Shown: positions 27,329 through 39,042, counted from the first letter of the stretch. The stretch is DNA of 64,000 nucleotides from Roseibacillus persicicus (GCF_014651675.1 NZ_BMXI01000008.1:178463-242462); one strand, 5' to 3'. Translations and numbers: made by a program. The notes: a model not told the origin generated them from the sequence alone.

Positions 27329-27556
27329 ATGACAATCGAAATGCTCCCATTGATGCTCGCTGCATTCGAGGCCAACAAATTCTTTGTTGCAGGTCTCGCC
27401 GCTGTCGGTGCTGGACTCGGAATCGGCCTCCTCGGCTCCAAGGCTGCTGAAGCCACTGGACGCAACCCTGGTGCAGCTACTCCTATCCTCGTTCTTTCCA
27501 TTATTTTGGCCGCTCTTATTGAGGGTGTCTTCATTCTTTCTGCCTTCGCAGTCTAA
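27329..27556 (+). CDS. atpE: F-type ATP synthase subunit c
   Basis: A protein of 75 residues with two helices. Helix 1 is GAGLGIGLLGSKAAEA, the loop is TGRNPGA, and helix 2 carries the ion-binding Glu65 (AALIEGVFIL). The residues around it (Glu-Gly-Val) lack the Ser/Thr and Tyr of sodium-type rings, so a proton-driven ring is inferred. Present in many copies per complex; a stable hairpin follows it in the operon. Confidence 0.96.
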   Translation: MTIEMLPLMLAAFEANKFFVAGLAAVGAGLGIGLLGSKAAEATGRNPGAATPILVLSIILAALIEGVFILSAFAV

Positions 27557-27571
27557 ATGATTTTACAAAGT

Positions 27572-27604
27572 CCGCCGGACCTCGTGTCCGGCGGCAATTT
27601 TTTC
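27572..27604 (+). terminator. Terminator-like hairpin between atpE and atpF
   Basis: A perfect 9-bp GC-rich stem CCGCCGGAC / GTCCGGCGG, loop CTCGT, then CAATTTTTTT. It lies between the subunit c gene and the subunit b gene, both in one operon. It looks like a partial terminator or mRNA-stabilising hairpin that would raise subunit c above the others. Confidence 0.7.
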
Positions 27605-27618
27605 ACTAAACTACCACG

Positions 27619-28161
27619 ATGAACCTCCTACTAGCCGCTGCCGAAGTTGAACCCGGAGTATGGGAAAACCTGACCAAAACCTTTGGTCTCAAGCTTCCTT
27701 TCTTCGTGGCCCAAGTGATTAACTTTTTCCTGGTGATCTTCGTCCTCAAGAAGTTCGCCTTCGGTCCCATCCAGACCATGCTTGAAGAGCGCAAAACTCG
27801 CATCGCTGATGGCGAAGAGAAGCTCAAGCAAATCGAGCAGCAGCTCGCGGATAGTGAGAAGCACACTGCCGAGGCCATCGCCCAGGCGAATGCCGATGCC
27901 CAGCGCATGATTGACGAAGCCCGCGAAAGCGCGAGCAAGTTGAGCGAGCAAGAGGCGCAGAAGGCGATTGCTTCCGCGAAGAGCATTTTGGCCAAAGCCG
28001 AGGAGGCAGCCAAAGCCGAGCGCGCCCAAATGGTGAACGAGCTGAAGGCCGAATTCGGCAAGCTGGTGACCACCGCGACTTCCCAAGTGGCTGGCAAAGT
28101 CCTGACCGATGACGACCAGCGTCGTATCAACGAAGAGTCCATGGCGACCCTTCCCAACTAA
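27619..28161 (+). CDS. atpF: F-type ATP synthase subunit b
   Basis: A protein of 180 residues. An N-terminal membrane helix (PFFVAQVINFFLVIFVLKKF) is followed by a long charged coiled-coil (KIEQQLADSEKHTAEAIAQA and on) that forms the peripheral stalk linking Fo to F1. Length and layout are normal. 57 bases after the atpE stop, across the hairpin. Confidence 0.94.
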   Translation: MNLLLAAAEVEPGVWENLTKTFGLKLPFFVAQVINFFLVIFVLKKFAFGPIQTMLEERKTRIADGEEKLKQIEQQLADSEKHTAEAIAQANADAQRMIDEARESASKLSEQEAQKAIASAKSILAKAEEAAKAERAQMVNELKAEFGKLVTTATSQVAGKVLTDDDQRRINEESMATLPN

Positions 28162-28191
28162 TTTCCTTTCCTTCTTTCCGAACCGAACGCG

Positions 28192-28587
28192 ATGAAGATT
28201 TCCAAATCCGCCCAGACTGCCGCCCGGAGAATTTTCCGGCTTTGCTCTCCCGAGGGACACCTCGATGAGCAGCGTATGCGCTCGGTGATTGCGAAGATCG
28301 TCGCGGACAAGCCGCGTGACTATCGTGGTATTCTCGCGGGTCTTTCCCGTCTCGTCCGTCGCGAAGAAGATGGCAAGCGGGTAGTGGTGGAAAGCGCTCG
28401 CTTCCTCGACCCCGCCACCGAACAGCGCGTGCGCGACTCCCTGACCAATCAATATGGACAGGGCCTCAATTTTGAATTCCGGACCAACCCCGACCTGATG
28501 GGCGGGATGAAGATCCGGGTCGGCGATGACGTCATCGATGGTTCGGTGGCCGCCCGCATCAAACGCCTCGAAACGGCATTTCAGTAA
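28192..28587 (+). CDS. atpH: F-type ATP synthase subunit delta (short)
   Basis: A protein of 131 residues, against about 175-180 for most bacterial delta subunits. The C-terminal half is recognisable (RRVVV / ESARFLDPATEQRVRDSL, then GLNFEFRTNPDLMGGMKIRVGDDVIDGSVAARIKRLE), which packs against subunit b. The N-terminal part that caps the alpha subunit is reduced to a few helices. Its position between atpF and atpA supports the call. In other organisms short delta forms occur, so this may be lineage-typical rather than broken. Confidence 0.88.
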   Translation: MKISKSAQTAARRIFRLCSPEGHLDEQRMRSVIAKIVADKPRDYRGILAGLSRLVRREEDGKRVVVESARFLDPATEQRVRDSLTNQYGQGLNFEFRTNPDLMGGMKIRVGDDVIDGSVAARIKRLETAFQ

Positions 28588-28611
28588 ACACAATCTCCAA
28601 ATAACAAACCG

Positions 28612-30153
<1,542 letters not shown>

Positions 30154-30226
30154 AGCTTTAACGGTTGCGGAGAGTTGCCAGGCAACTTTCCCAACCACCC
30201 GATTACCCCAACCCATTTAAAAAACA

Positions 30227-31120
30227 GTGGCCAACCTTCGTGACATCCGCCGACGCATCAAGTCGGTCAAAAACACCGCACAAATCACCCGCGCAATGCA
30301 GCTGGTGGCTGCGGCCAAGATGAAGAAGGCGCAGGACCAGGCTCTTGCCGGTCGTGACTACGCCGATCTTCTCAATCAGGTTCTGGTAAACTTGAAGGAG
30401 AACGTCGATGAGGAAGCACACGCCCTCCTCGAAAAGCGCGACGGCGGCAAGGAATTGGTCCTGGTCATTTCCACTGACAAGGGTCTTTGCGGAGCGCTCA
30501 ATACGAACCTCCTCAAGAAAGTTCGTTCCCAGACCTCATCCGATGCCGAGTATGTCACCGTTGGGCGCAAGCTCCGCGAGCAGTTGGCGAAATCGGGTGG
30601 CGAACTCGTCGCTGACTTCGAAGTCGCGGACCCCGCTCCCTTCGTGGAAGCCCGTCCCATTGCGACCCTCCTCACCAAGCTCTTCTTGGAAGGCAAGTAT
30701 GGGAAGATTTCCGTCGCTTTCACCAACTTCGTCACCACCCTTAATCAGGAACCAACGGTTGTGCAACTGCTGCCAATCGATGCGGATACCGTGGGTGAGA
30801 AGCAGGACTACGAAGGAGTTGGCAATGAAGTCAAGGAGACCGACCACGCTGCCGCCTTGGGTAAGGATTACCTCTTCGAGCCTTCCTCGGAAGATGTTCT
30901 CGATACTCTTCTTCCCCTCTACATCAATTTCCAAGTCTATCAGATGATCATCGAATCGCGTGCTTCCGAGCACTCCGCGCGGATGGTTGCCATGAAAGCG
31001 GCGACCGACAACGCGAAGAAGATGACCAAGGAGCTGACCCTCCAATACAACAAAGCACGCCAAGCCGCGATTACCGCCGAGCTTCTCGAGATCACTACCG
31101 CCATGAAGGCCATGGAGTGA
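30227..31120 (+). CDS. atpG: F-type ATP synthase subunit gamma
   Basis: A protein of 297 residues, GTG start. The central shaft subunit with ANLRDIRRRIKSVKNTAQIT and RAMQLVAAAKMKKAQ at the N-terminal helix and the matching C-terminal helix (SEHSARMVAMKAATDNAKKM). STDKGLCGALNTNL is the standard inner motif. Length is normal. Confidence 0.95.
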   Translation: MANLRDIRRRIKSVKNTAQITRAMQLVAAAKMKKAQDQALAGRDYADLLNQVLVNLKENVDEEAHALLEKRDGGKELVLVISTDKGLCGALNTNLLKKVRSQTSSDAEYVTVGRKLREQLAKSGGELVADFEVADPAPFVEARPIATLLTKLFLEGKYGKISVAFTNFVTTLNQEPTVVQLLPIDADTVGEKQDYEGVGNEVKETDHAAALGKDYLFEPSSEDVLDTLLPLYINFQVYQMIIESRASEHSARMVAMKAATDNAKKMTKELTLQYNKARQAAITAELLEITTAMKAME

Positions 31121-31127
31121 TCATTGA

Positions 31128-32648
<1,521 letters not shown>

Positions 32649-32677
32649 TTCACCCACTCACTTTTTAAGCAACAGCT

Positions 32678-33088
32678 ATGGCCTTTCATCTCAATATCGT
32701 GACTCCCGAGCGGAAAGTATTTTCCGACGATGTCGACAATGTCTATCTGCCCGGCGCGGACGGTGAGATGGGAATTCTTTCGATGCACGCAGCTCTCGTC
32801 ACCGCTATGGATGCCGGTGAACTGCGCTACTCGAAAGATGGCAAAGTTGTCGAGCTCGCGGTGGGCCACGGTTTCGCCGAGGTCACCCAAGAGAAGGTCA
32901 CCGTTCTAACTGACGTCGCTTTCGAGCAGGACGAAATTGACGAGGCCAAAGTGGAAGCCGCCATGGAGCGCGCCCACAAGACCCTCGCCGAGATCGACCC
33001 TGAAGAAGCGGAAGAAGTGGCTGCCCAGCAGAAGGTGATTGCTTCGGCAATGGCTCAGCTTGCACTCAAAAAGAAGGGCCGAGGGTAG
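32678..33088 (+). CDS. atpC: F-type ATP synthase subunit epsilon
   Basis: A protein of 136 residues with an N-terminal beta sandwich (AFHLNIVTPERKVF, LPGADGEMGILSMHAAL) and a helical C-terminal pair. Binds gamma and regulates the rotor. Last gene of the operon, followed 28 bases later by a terminator. Confidence 0.94.
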   Translation: MAFHLNIVTPERKVFSDDVDNVYLPGADGEMGILSMHAALVTAMDAGELRYSKDGKVVELAVGHGFAEVTQEKVTVLTDVAFEQDEIDEAKVEAAMERAHKTLAEIDPEEAEEVAAQQKVIASAMAQLALKKKGRG

Positions 33089-33116
33089 GCTACGCAGCGA
33101 CCATTTGAATTTTCTG

Positions 33117-33146
33117 AAAAGGGGATGCGATACGTGTCCCCTTTTT
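33117..33146 (+). terminator. Rho-independent terminator of the ATP synthase operon
   Basis: AAAAGGGGA / TCCCCTTTTT stem with an 11-base loop containing TGCGATACGTG, 28 bases after the atpC stop. Confidence 0.8.
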
Positions 33147-33218
33147 CGTGGGTCAGTGTCCCAGCGAAGACCAGTTTCAGATTGTTTTTCGTTCTTGAGA
33201 GGCTTTGATCGTCTCAGG

Positions 33219-34937
33219 ATGCGAAACATTGTTGCTGCTTTATCGATGATGGGAATGGCTGCGGAAGCAGCTTTGCCCGAGCCGACTGAACTGAGAACGG
33301 CTGCGCCCTTTACCTCAAGCGCATCCATCGAATTGATCTGGAACGATGTCTCGGAGGGCGAGAGTGGATTCGAGATCGAATATAGCGTCAATGGAGTCGA
33401 TGACTGGACTGTCATCACCACGACCCTTCCAAATCAGACCCGTACCACTTTCACCGGTGGTGGAGGGACTCTCTACTTTCGGATTCGCAGCCTCTCACCT
33501 GACGACGACCATTCGGAGTTTTCTGCGCCTGTCTCCGTCACTCTGCCAACCACGGTAGCGATGGCTGCGGGAGTCTTCGGGGGTGGTCCGGTGGGCACTC
33601 CAATCACAGTTGCTGCTCCGTCCATCTCACGTGCGCCGGATCAGACTGGCGAATTGACTTTCAGCGCGGAAGAATTGCCCGAAGGCTTGTCCATCGACTC
33701 GACCACGGGGGTGATTTCCGGAACGCCGACTCAAGTGGGAGTTTTTCGCGCGCTTCGCAAAGTGGATGACGAGAACTCGGTCGCGAGTAGCTTTGTGACT
33801 TTTCGGTTTGTCCCATCTTCCTCAGGTCCTTCTTTGCGTGATGATTTGGTTCTGGTGACTTCGCAGACCAAAACCACTTTTTCCTTCAGCGACTTGTTTG
33901 AGGACTTCGATACCGAAAGTGCGGCAAGAGTTGTTACGAATGCGGGCACGGTGGATGTGGTTCTTTATCCGCAGGCCGCACCCAATACGGTCGCCAACTT
34001 TTTGCGCTATGTTGATGATGGAGCTTACACCGATGTCATCTTTCACCGCTCGGTGGCGACGGGATTGAGTATCGTGCAAGCAGGCTTTCTCAAGCCCGAT
34101 CCGGAGGGAGCCTCAGATGCCTATTCGACCTTGGACCTCTATTCGCCCATCGCCAATGAGCCGGGGCTTCCGAACTTGAGAGGGACCATTGCTCCGGCCA
34201 AGACCTCCGACCCCAATAGCGCGACCAGTCAGTGGTTCTTCAATACGATTGATAACCGCACCGCGCTGGATAGTCCGAGCAACTCGGGTGGCTTCTCGGT
34301 CTTCGGTAGGGCAAGCGACTTGACCTTGCCTGTGCTGGATGTCCTGCAGGCAAAGCCAACTGGCAACTACCCTCTTTCGATCAATGGATCAGCGACCACT
34401 CTCAATGATTGGCCGACTCTGGTAAACCCGAGTGGCTCATCCCCCGACCCCTCGACGGACCTGGTACAAATTGAATCGGTGAGTCGAATCAGCCCCGTTT
34501 CTGCAACCCTAGTCGACACCAACGGACCGATCTCAGCCAGCTTGTCGGGTGAGACTTTGGAGCTCATCGCCGGGGAAGCGGGAACCGCCACTCTCAGTTT
34601 CGACCTCGTCGACTTGGACGGGAATGAGGCCTTGGTTTCTCTCGAGGTCTCTGTCCTCGACTTTCAGTTGGAGGTAGAAGAGTCCGCTCCTGAATCAGCC
34701 CGCTTTTCCTTCGAGCATCTCAAGACGACCCCGGGCTTCCGCTATCAAGTGCAGACTTCACGCGATTTGGAATCTTGGGATTCCTTTTGGACCACAGACG
34801 ACGGTTTCGAAGTGCCCGAAATCGCGGAACAAACTGATCTCGGCGACCGGTGGAAACTCTCTTTCGCCACCGTTGCGCCGAGCTCGAGTGAAGAGCCTCT
34901 TTTCTTTCGGGTCCTAGCGGAAAAAGTTCCGGACTAA
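33219..34937 (+). CDS. Secreted cyclophilin fused to FN3-like and Ig-like domains
   Basis: A protein of 572 residues. ATG at 33219 opens a signal-peptide-like leader (MRNIVAALSMMGMAAEAAL); the frame is open further upstream but that part overlaps atpC. Domain order: an FN3-like domain (about residues 20-120), a He-PIG/Ig-like domain with GLSIDSTTGVISGTPTQVG (about 150-180), then a cyclophilin domain: GTVDVVLYPQAAPNTVANFL, IFHRSV, SQWFFNT and FSVFGRA. A final beta module has SRDLESWDSFW and LFFRVLAE. It probably helps proline isomerisation outside the cell. IFHR and WFF positions match the active site, but the loop between them (SVATGLSIVQAGF) is altered. Confidence 0.85.
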   Translation: MRNIVAALSMMGMAAEAALPEPTELRTAAPFTSSASIELIWNDVSEGESGFEIEYSVNGVDDWTVITTTLPNQTRTTFTGGGGTLYFRIRSLSPDDDHSEFSAPVSVTLPTTVAMAAGVFGGGPVGTPITVAAPSISRAPDQTGELTFSAEELPEGLSIDSTTGVISGTPTQVGVFRALRKVDDENSVASSFVTFRFVPSSSGPSLRDDLVLVTSQTKTTFSFSDLFEDFDTESAARVVTNAGTVDVVLYPQAAPNTVANFLRYVDDGAYTDVIFHRSVATGLSIVQAGFLKPDPEGASDAYSTLDLYSPIANEPGLPNLRGTIAPAKTSDPNSATSQWFFNTIDNRTALDSPSNSGGFSVFGRASDLTLPVLDVLQAKPTGNYPLSINGSATTLNDWPTLVNPSGSSPDPSTDLVQIESVSRISPVSATLVDTNGPISASLSGETLELIAGEAGTATLSFDLVDLDGNEALVSLEVSVLDFQLEVEESAPESARFSFEHLKTTPGFRYQVQTSRDLESWDSFWTTDDGFEVPEIAEQTDLGDRWKLSFATVAPSSSEEPLFFRVLAEKVPD

Positions 34938-35812
34938 AGCAGTTCGAACTCCTCGAGCACGGCCTTCAGCTGGGCGGACTTTTTCTCGTTCAAGCCCACC
35001 AGAGGCAGACGGAACTCGTCCGCGCAGTGACCCATCATCACGGCCGCGCTCTTGATGGGCACGGGGTTGGTGTCGAGGGACATGAGGGCGTTGAAGAGGG
35101 GGTAATACTTCTTCTGCATCGCGAGAGCCTCAGCATAATCGCCAGAGAGACAGGCGTTAACGAGCCGAACCATCACGTCGGGGATGATGTTGCCCGCGAC
35201 TGATACCAGGCCGGTTGCGCCGCAGGACATGAAGGGAACGGTTAGCGGATCATCGCCGGAAAGAAGCTCAAAGCCTTCCGGCACGGCCTGCACCAGTTGG
35301 TTGATCCGGTCTACCGAACCACCGGCTTCTTTCAGCGAGAGAATGTTGGGGCAATCGTTGGCGAGGCGAGCAGCAGTCTCGGGTGCGATGGATACCGTTG
35401 AGCGGCCGGGCACGGAGTAGAGCATGATGGGCAGCTTGGTGGCATCGGCTACGGCCTTGTAGTGCTGGTAAAGGCCTTCCTGAGAGGGCTTGTTGTAATA
35501 AGGGCAGACCTGCAGGGAAGAATCGGCCCCCATTTCCTCGGCAGCTTTGGTCAAGTGGATGGCCTCGGCGGTCGCATTGGCTCCGGTGCCGGCGACGACT
35601 TGCATGCGACCAGCAGTGTGCTCTACGGCGACGCGAATGATTTCGAGATGCTCTTCGGTCGTGACGGTGGGGGACTCGCCGGTGGTGCCGACGGGAACGA
35701 TGCCGGTCATTCCAGCTTCAGCCTGACGATCGATGAGAGCACGGAAAGCATCGTAATCGACGGTGTCATTGCGAAAGGGGGTGATGAGCGCGGTGTAGGT
35801 GCCTTCAAACAT
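34934..35812 (-). CDS. dapA: 4-hydroxy-tetrahydrodipicolinate synthase
   Basis: Condenses pyruvate with aspartate semialdehyde in lysine/diaminopimelate synthesis. From MFEGTYTALITPF the protein has 292 residues, the same as the E. coli enzyme. The Schiff-base Lys161 (ILSLKEAGG), Tyr132 (LYSVPGR), Tyr106 (CPYYNKPSQ) and the GTTGES loop (42-47) are all in place. An ATG at 35830 overlaps the stop of the upstream gene (ATGA) and would add six residues; either may be used. Its stop overlaps the convergent cyclophilin stop. Confidence 0.96.
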   Translation of the reverse strand: MFEGTYTALITPFRNDTVDYDAFRALIDRQAEAGMTGIVPVGTTGESPTVTTEEHLEIIRVAVEHTAGRMQVVAGTGANATAEAIHLTKAAEEMGADSSLQVCPYYNKPSQEGLYQHYKAVADATKLPIMLYSVPGRSTVSIAPETAARLANDCPNILSLKEAGGSVDRINQLVQAVPEGFELLSGDDPLTVPFMSCGATGLVSVAGNIIPDVMVRLVNACLSGDYAEALAMQKKYYPLFNALMSLDTNPVPIKSAAVMMGHCADEFRLPLVGLNEKKSAQLKAVLEEFELL

Positions 35813-35826
35813 GGCGCGCTTTTGTC

Positions 35827-36249
35827 TCATTTTTCCGCTCTCGGCAAGTGTGCGTTCTCGGAAAGAGCTTTCTGAATCTCTCTCTCCTGCAACCTCTGGA
35901 TCCAGTCGTTCGTTTGTCTCATGCGAAAGGCGATGCGCTCGGGCTCCCATTCGGGGGTCTCTTTCTGGATGCCGAGGAGGACCAGCCGGACTGCCTGAAA
36001 GTTCGCCAGACGTTGACGGTCGGTGTTTTTCTGACTTTCCACAACCCAGGAATGAGCGGCTCGATACCGGTGCTCGGGTGGCCCTTCGGGAAAGACTTTT
36101 GGCCTGATTTTCCCCTCGGGTGATTCGGGCCGGGCTGTCGAACCGAACTCGCGCTGCTTGTTCTCGCGATCACTTTGCTGGTTGAAAAAGAGAATCGCCG
36201 CACCCCCCAAAAGCAGGAGACCGATGAGGGTGGAGGGTGAGGGCTTCAT
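35827..36249 (-). CDS. Small membrane-anchored protein upstream of dapA
   Basis: A protein of 140 residues with one N-terminal membrane helix (TLIGLLLLGGAAILFF) and a charged, Arg/Gln/Glu-rich, helical remainder (about residues 24-140). No family recognised. Its stop overlaps a possible dapA start (TGA/ATG at 35827-35830), so the two are probably translated together. Start at ATG 36249, where the helix begins. Confidence 0.6.
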   Translation of the reverse strand: MKPSPSTLIGLLLLGGAAILFFNQQSDRENKQREFGSTARPESPEGKIRPKVFPEGPPEHRYRAAHSWVVESQKNTDRQRLANFQAVRLVLLGIQKETPEWEPERIAFRMRQTNDWIQRLQEREIQKALSENAHLPRAEK

Positions 36250-36293
36250 AAAAACGCTTCCCTCAGACCGTTTGTGGAACAGGATTTTGTCTA

Positions 36294-36632
36294 TCAATCG
36301 GAACTCAGGATTCCGAAGTAGGTCAAATGCAGTTCTTCGGGACCTTCGTTGCGGAGCTCATGAACTTCCTTCGGAGCGAGGGTGATGGAGGCGCCTGCCT
36401 CGAGTCGATGGACGGCGCCATCCACCTCAACCGTTAGGACCCCACTGGTCACCAAAAAGACTTCCCACATATCTTCATGACTGTGACCGGGCGCCACTTG
36501 GCCAGGTGCGAAGACCGAGCGCGCGAATTGGGTGATGTTCGGCACCTCGCCATTGCTCACAAAGACTTGTTTGCGAATGGCCACGTTGTGTGAAACCTCG
36601 CTCCAAGGAGCGTCGGCGGGACTGATTTTCAC
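36294..36632 (-). CDS. Cupin-domain protein
   Basis: A protein of 112 residues with a single cupin fold: APGQVAPGHSHEDMWEVFLV is motif 1 (metal-binding His, His, Glu), then GASITLAPKEVHELRN is motif 2 with the second His. Small cupins bind a metal and may be isomerases, dioxygenases or sensors; the substrate is unknown. GTG at 36632 overlaps the stop of the upstream gene (GTGA), indicating translational coupling. Confidence 0.85.
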   Translation of the reverse strand: MKISPADAPWSEVSHNVAIRKQVFVSNGEVPNITQFARSVFAPGQVAPGHSHEDMWEVFLVTSGVLTVEVDGAVHRLEAGASITLAPKEVHELRNEGPEELHLTYFGILSSD

Positions 36633-37342
36633 GGAGATTGAGCAGCTGGAGTGGGAACGGGGAGGGTGGTCTCGGGTGTGGGTTCCACGCTGGTGGGGAG
36701 AGGAATCACCCCCGTGCTCACCAACCAAAAGAGAAGGGCTGCGACCAGAGAAAGGACCAGAACGAGCAGGATGGTCTTGCGCTTGGGGAAGGGTCGGCGC
36801 TCTTTCTTCTTGGTCGGATCAGGGAGGTAGGACTTCTCGGGAGCCTTCTCCCGCACCGCGACTTTCGCCTCGGGGACGGGGGCGGCGATTTCCTGATCGA
36901 GTAGAAGGGCCTGCAGTCCTTCCGCATTGCTGGTCTCCTGACCTATCAGGGCGATGACGAAGGGAGCGAGTGTTCCCAGAGCGGATGCCACTTTGCCTTC
37001 GCCCAAGCCGGTCGACTTGGCCAAGGGAGCGATGTAGTCGGTGAGTTGGGGGCCGAGGAGTCGCGCCAAACCGGACTTTCCACCCTTCATCAAATCGGGA
37101 CCATATTGCGCCAGGGCTTCGTTGGGTTGTTCCAGAATACTGTTGTCAGTCTGGGTGAGGAACTGGTCGATGAGGACGGCCTTGGTCGGTTCGGCGGAGG
37201 CTTTTTGAAAAATCGCCAGCAGAGCCGGCAGGGATTCGTTAATGAGTTGTGGTAGGACCGAGGAATCGATGCCAAGAAAATCAGCCATTCCCGACAAGGA
37301 GTCGGCGTTCAATTGCGAGCGTGCGGTGTCGAGGATGTTCAT
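36629..37342 (-). CDS. DUF937-like protein with C-terminal membrane anchor
   Basis: A protein of 237 residues. The N-terminal 140 are helical and resemble the DUF937 family (SLSGMADFLGIDSSVLPQLI, GKVASALGTLAPFVIALIG). After a charged linker comes a membrane segment (TILLVLVLSLVAALLFWLVS) and a short Pro/Thr-rich tail. Start at ATG 37342, chosen because the domain begins with MNILDTARSQL. Coupled to the downstream cupin gene. A partner role is unknown. Confidence 0.7.
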   Translation of the reverse strand: MNILDTARSQLNADSLSGMADFLGIDSSVLPQLINESLPALLAIFQKASAEPTKAVLIDQFLTQTDNSILEQPNEALAQYGPDLMKGGKSGLARLLGPQLTDYIAPLAKSTGLGEGKVASALGTLAPFVIALIGQETSNAEGLQALLLDQEIAAPVPEAKVAVREKAPEKSYLPDPTKKKERRPFPKRKTILLVLVLSLVAALLFWLVSTGVIPLPTSVEPTPETTLPVPTPAAQSP

Positions 37343-37420
37343 GAAAACAGGATGTCCGAAGAGTGAGGTCCCAGCCCCAAACTCCGCAGGAAAAGGAACA
37401 CCTGTCTCCTCTGAACTCAA

Positions 37421-37453
37421 TCAAAAAGCCCACCTCCCGTGAGGAAGGTGGGC
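37421..37453 (-). terminator. Rho-independent terminator after the PEP-CTERM gene at 37486
   Basis: Stem GCCCACCT / AGGTGGGC with a 10-base loop on the minus strand, ending in TTTTTGATT, 33 bases past the gene stop. Confidence 0.8.
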
Positions 37454-37485
37454 CTGTCATGGTTTTCGGGGGAGAGGGCTTTCTG

Positions 37486-38106
37486 TTAGGCCGGGCGACG
37501 ACGATGACCGAGTGCCAGCAGTCCGGCGAAGCCAGCGAGAAGGGCGGCACTAGGTTCGGGGATCGCGGAGAAGCTCGTTGAACCGATAGAGGAGTTGAGG
37601 TCGTTGAGTTGGATGAGGGTGTCGTCGGCTCCGACTTGCACAAAGCTACCATTGGCGTCCCAGAGACCGGCTTCGACGGCGGTGTGGGTGCGGAATTCGG
37701 CGTTTCCAACCTCGGTGGTTCCCTCGGGGGCGAATTGAATGAAGGCCGAGAGATCGTTGGCCGAGCCGAAGGATAGGCTGCCATCGAGGTCGTTATAAAG
37801 TCCAACCGAGAGGGTATTGCCCCCGAGCAGTCCTGCGAAGGGAATGTCGGTGGTATCAACGACATAGCTTTCATTACTGAGGATGGAGATGCCATTGAAC
37901 TGGCTCGACGACGAGTAGACCCGCACGCTGTCGATGTCGTGCGAACAAAATCGCCAGCCCCCGAGGTCGACTGCCGAAGCTCCCGTGTTGGTCAGGGTGA
38001 TGGTGTTGTTCACGAGATCGATTTGGGAAAAGACGATGGCTCCGTGAGCGAGAGTTCCCGAAGCGAGGAGGGAGACGATGGCGAGGTGGTTTCGTGTGAT
38101 TTTCAT
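37486..38106 (-). CDS. PEP-CTERM protein with lamin-tail-like domain
   Basis: An exported protein of 206 residues. Signal peptide to about residue 23 (LAHGAIVF). The body has NNTITLTNTGASAVDLGGW, as in lamin-tail-like beta domains, then Asp/Asn-rich beta strands. The C-terminal sorting signal is IPEPSAALLAGFAGLLALG with tail HRRRPA. Start at ATG 38106; upstream in-frame codons run through a REP-like element and are not protein-like. Terminated by the hairpin at 37421. Confidence 0.9.
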   Translation of the reverse strand: MKITRNHLAIVSLLASGTLAHGAIVFSQIDLVNNTITLTNTGASAVDLGGWRFCSHDIDSVRVYSSSSQFNGISILSNESYVVDTTDIPFAGLLGGNTLSVGLYNDLDGSLSFGSANDLSAFIQFAPEGTTEVGNAEFRTHTAVEAGLWDANGSFVQVGADDTLIQLNDLNSSIGSTSFSAIPEPSAALLAGFAGLLALGHRRRPA

Positions 38107-38196
38107 TTTTGATACGGTTGGTTGAGCGGGGCTCGAATGCTTAAGATTCGGCGGCCCCCATAAGGTTCCGGATTCTCGCGTAAGAGGTTGCAACTT

Positions 38197-38239
38197 TTTC
38201 GGAGCGCGGGGGCTCGTGCCTCGCACCCGCACTCCGAAA
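38197..38239. repeat. REP-like palindromic element (copy 1)
   Basis: TTTCGGAGCGCGGG / CCCGCACTCCGAAA arms around the loop GGCTCGTGCCTCGCA. The loop sequence GCTCGTGCCTCGCA recurs, with small changes, in the copies at 41421, 42334, 42502 and 46089. Confidence 0.8.
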
Positions 38240-38340
38240 GGACGAGAATGGGGAGCGCGGATGCTTCAGTAGAAAGGCTGGCTTGCTTTCGCGATGGCAT
38301 TCGGCGCAAGTTTTCGGCAAGCTGTTGGCAGGAACGCACG

Positions 38341-39042
38341 ATGACCTTTCCCGAGACCAGTTGGACCATTTTGGCAGAGGCGACCCTCAATGGTGGGGAG
38401 TCCGAAAAAGCGGCTCTCGGGAAACTGTTCGAACGCTATTGGACGCCCATTTCTTCAGTCATGCGGGCGCGGGGAGTGCCGTCTGAGCGGGTGGAGGATT
38501 TGACTCAGGATTTTTTTCTCTCCCTGATGGAAGGAGGCTTTTTCCGCCGGGCGGATCGCGAGCGGGGCAAGTTCCGGACCTTTCTCCTCAACGCCCTGCG
38601 CAATTTTCTAGCCGACGATGCGCGTAGAACGATGGCGGCCAAACGGGGTGGGCAATTGGAGCGCGTGGAGCTGCGGGAGGACTCCAGCAGTTATGAGGAT
38701 GATGCCCTGCGTTTCGACCTCGCGTGGGCGGAAACTCTGTTCGATGCCGCGGTTCTTGCGACGGGAGAGGAAGTGAAGAAAAAGCGGGGTGAAGAAGGGT
38801 GGGAGTCTCTGCAGGTTTTTCTAACAGGAGAAGGTGAGATGCGGAATTATGCCGATTTGGGCCAGCTTCTCGGAATGGGTGAAGGGGGCGTGAAGTCCGA
38901 GGTCTCGCGCATGCGCGCCAAGTTCCGTGAGCATCTTCGCCGCGAGGTGGCCTTGACCGTGAGCGCTCCCCACGAGATTGATGAAGAGCTGGCATTGCTC
39001 CGCGATGTCATGATGCGACGGCCGGCAAAGGACCATGGCTGA
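38341..39042 (+). CDS. ECF-type RNA polymerase sigma factor
   Basis: A protein of 233 residues, larger than most ECF sigmas. The sigma2-type region holds ERVEDLTQDFFLSLMEGGFF (recognises -10), and the sigma4-type region near residues 170-205 holds NYADLGQLLGMGEGGVKSEVSRMRAKF, a helix-turn-helix that binds -35. It resembles the sigma factors of Planctomycetes/Verrucomicrobiota that sit beside Ser/Thr kinases. Its stop overlaps the kinase start by 8 bases, so the two are coupled. ATG at 38341 chosen; the upstream open frame crosses a REP element. Confidence 0.85.
   Translation: MTFPETSWTILAEATLNGGESEKAALGKLFERYWTPISSVMRARGVPSERVEDLTQDFFLSLMEGGFFRRADRERGKFRTFLLNALRNFLADDARRTMAAKRGGQLERVELREDSSSYEDDALRFDLAWAETLFDAAVLATGEEVKKKRGEEGWESLQVFLTGEGEMRNYADLGQLLGMGEGGVKSEVSRMRAKFREHLRREVALTVSAPHEIDEELALLRDVMMRRPAKDHG

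Noticed and set aside
33039..33218. Extension of the cyclophilin fusion into atpC
   Set aside because: It overlaps atpC and the operon terminator, and the signal peptide starts at 33219.
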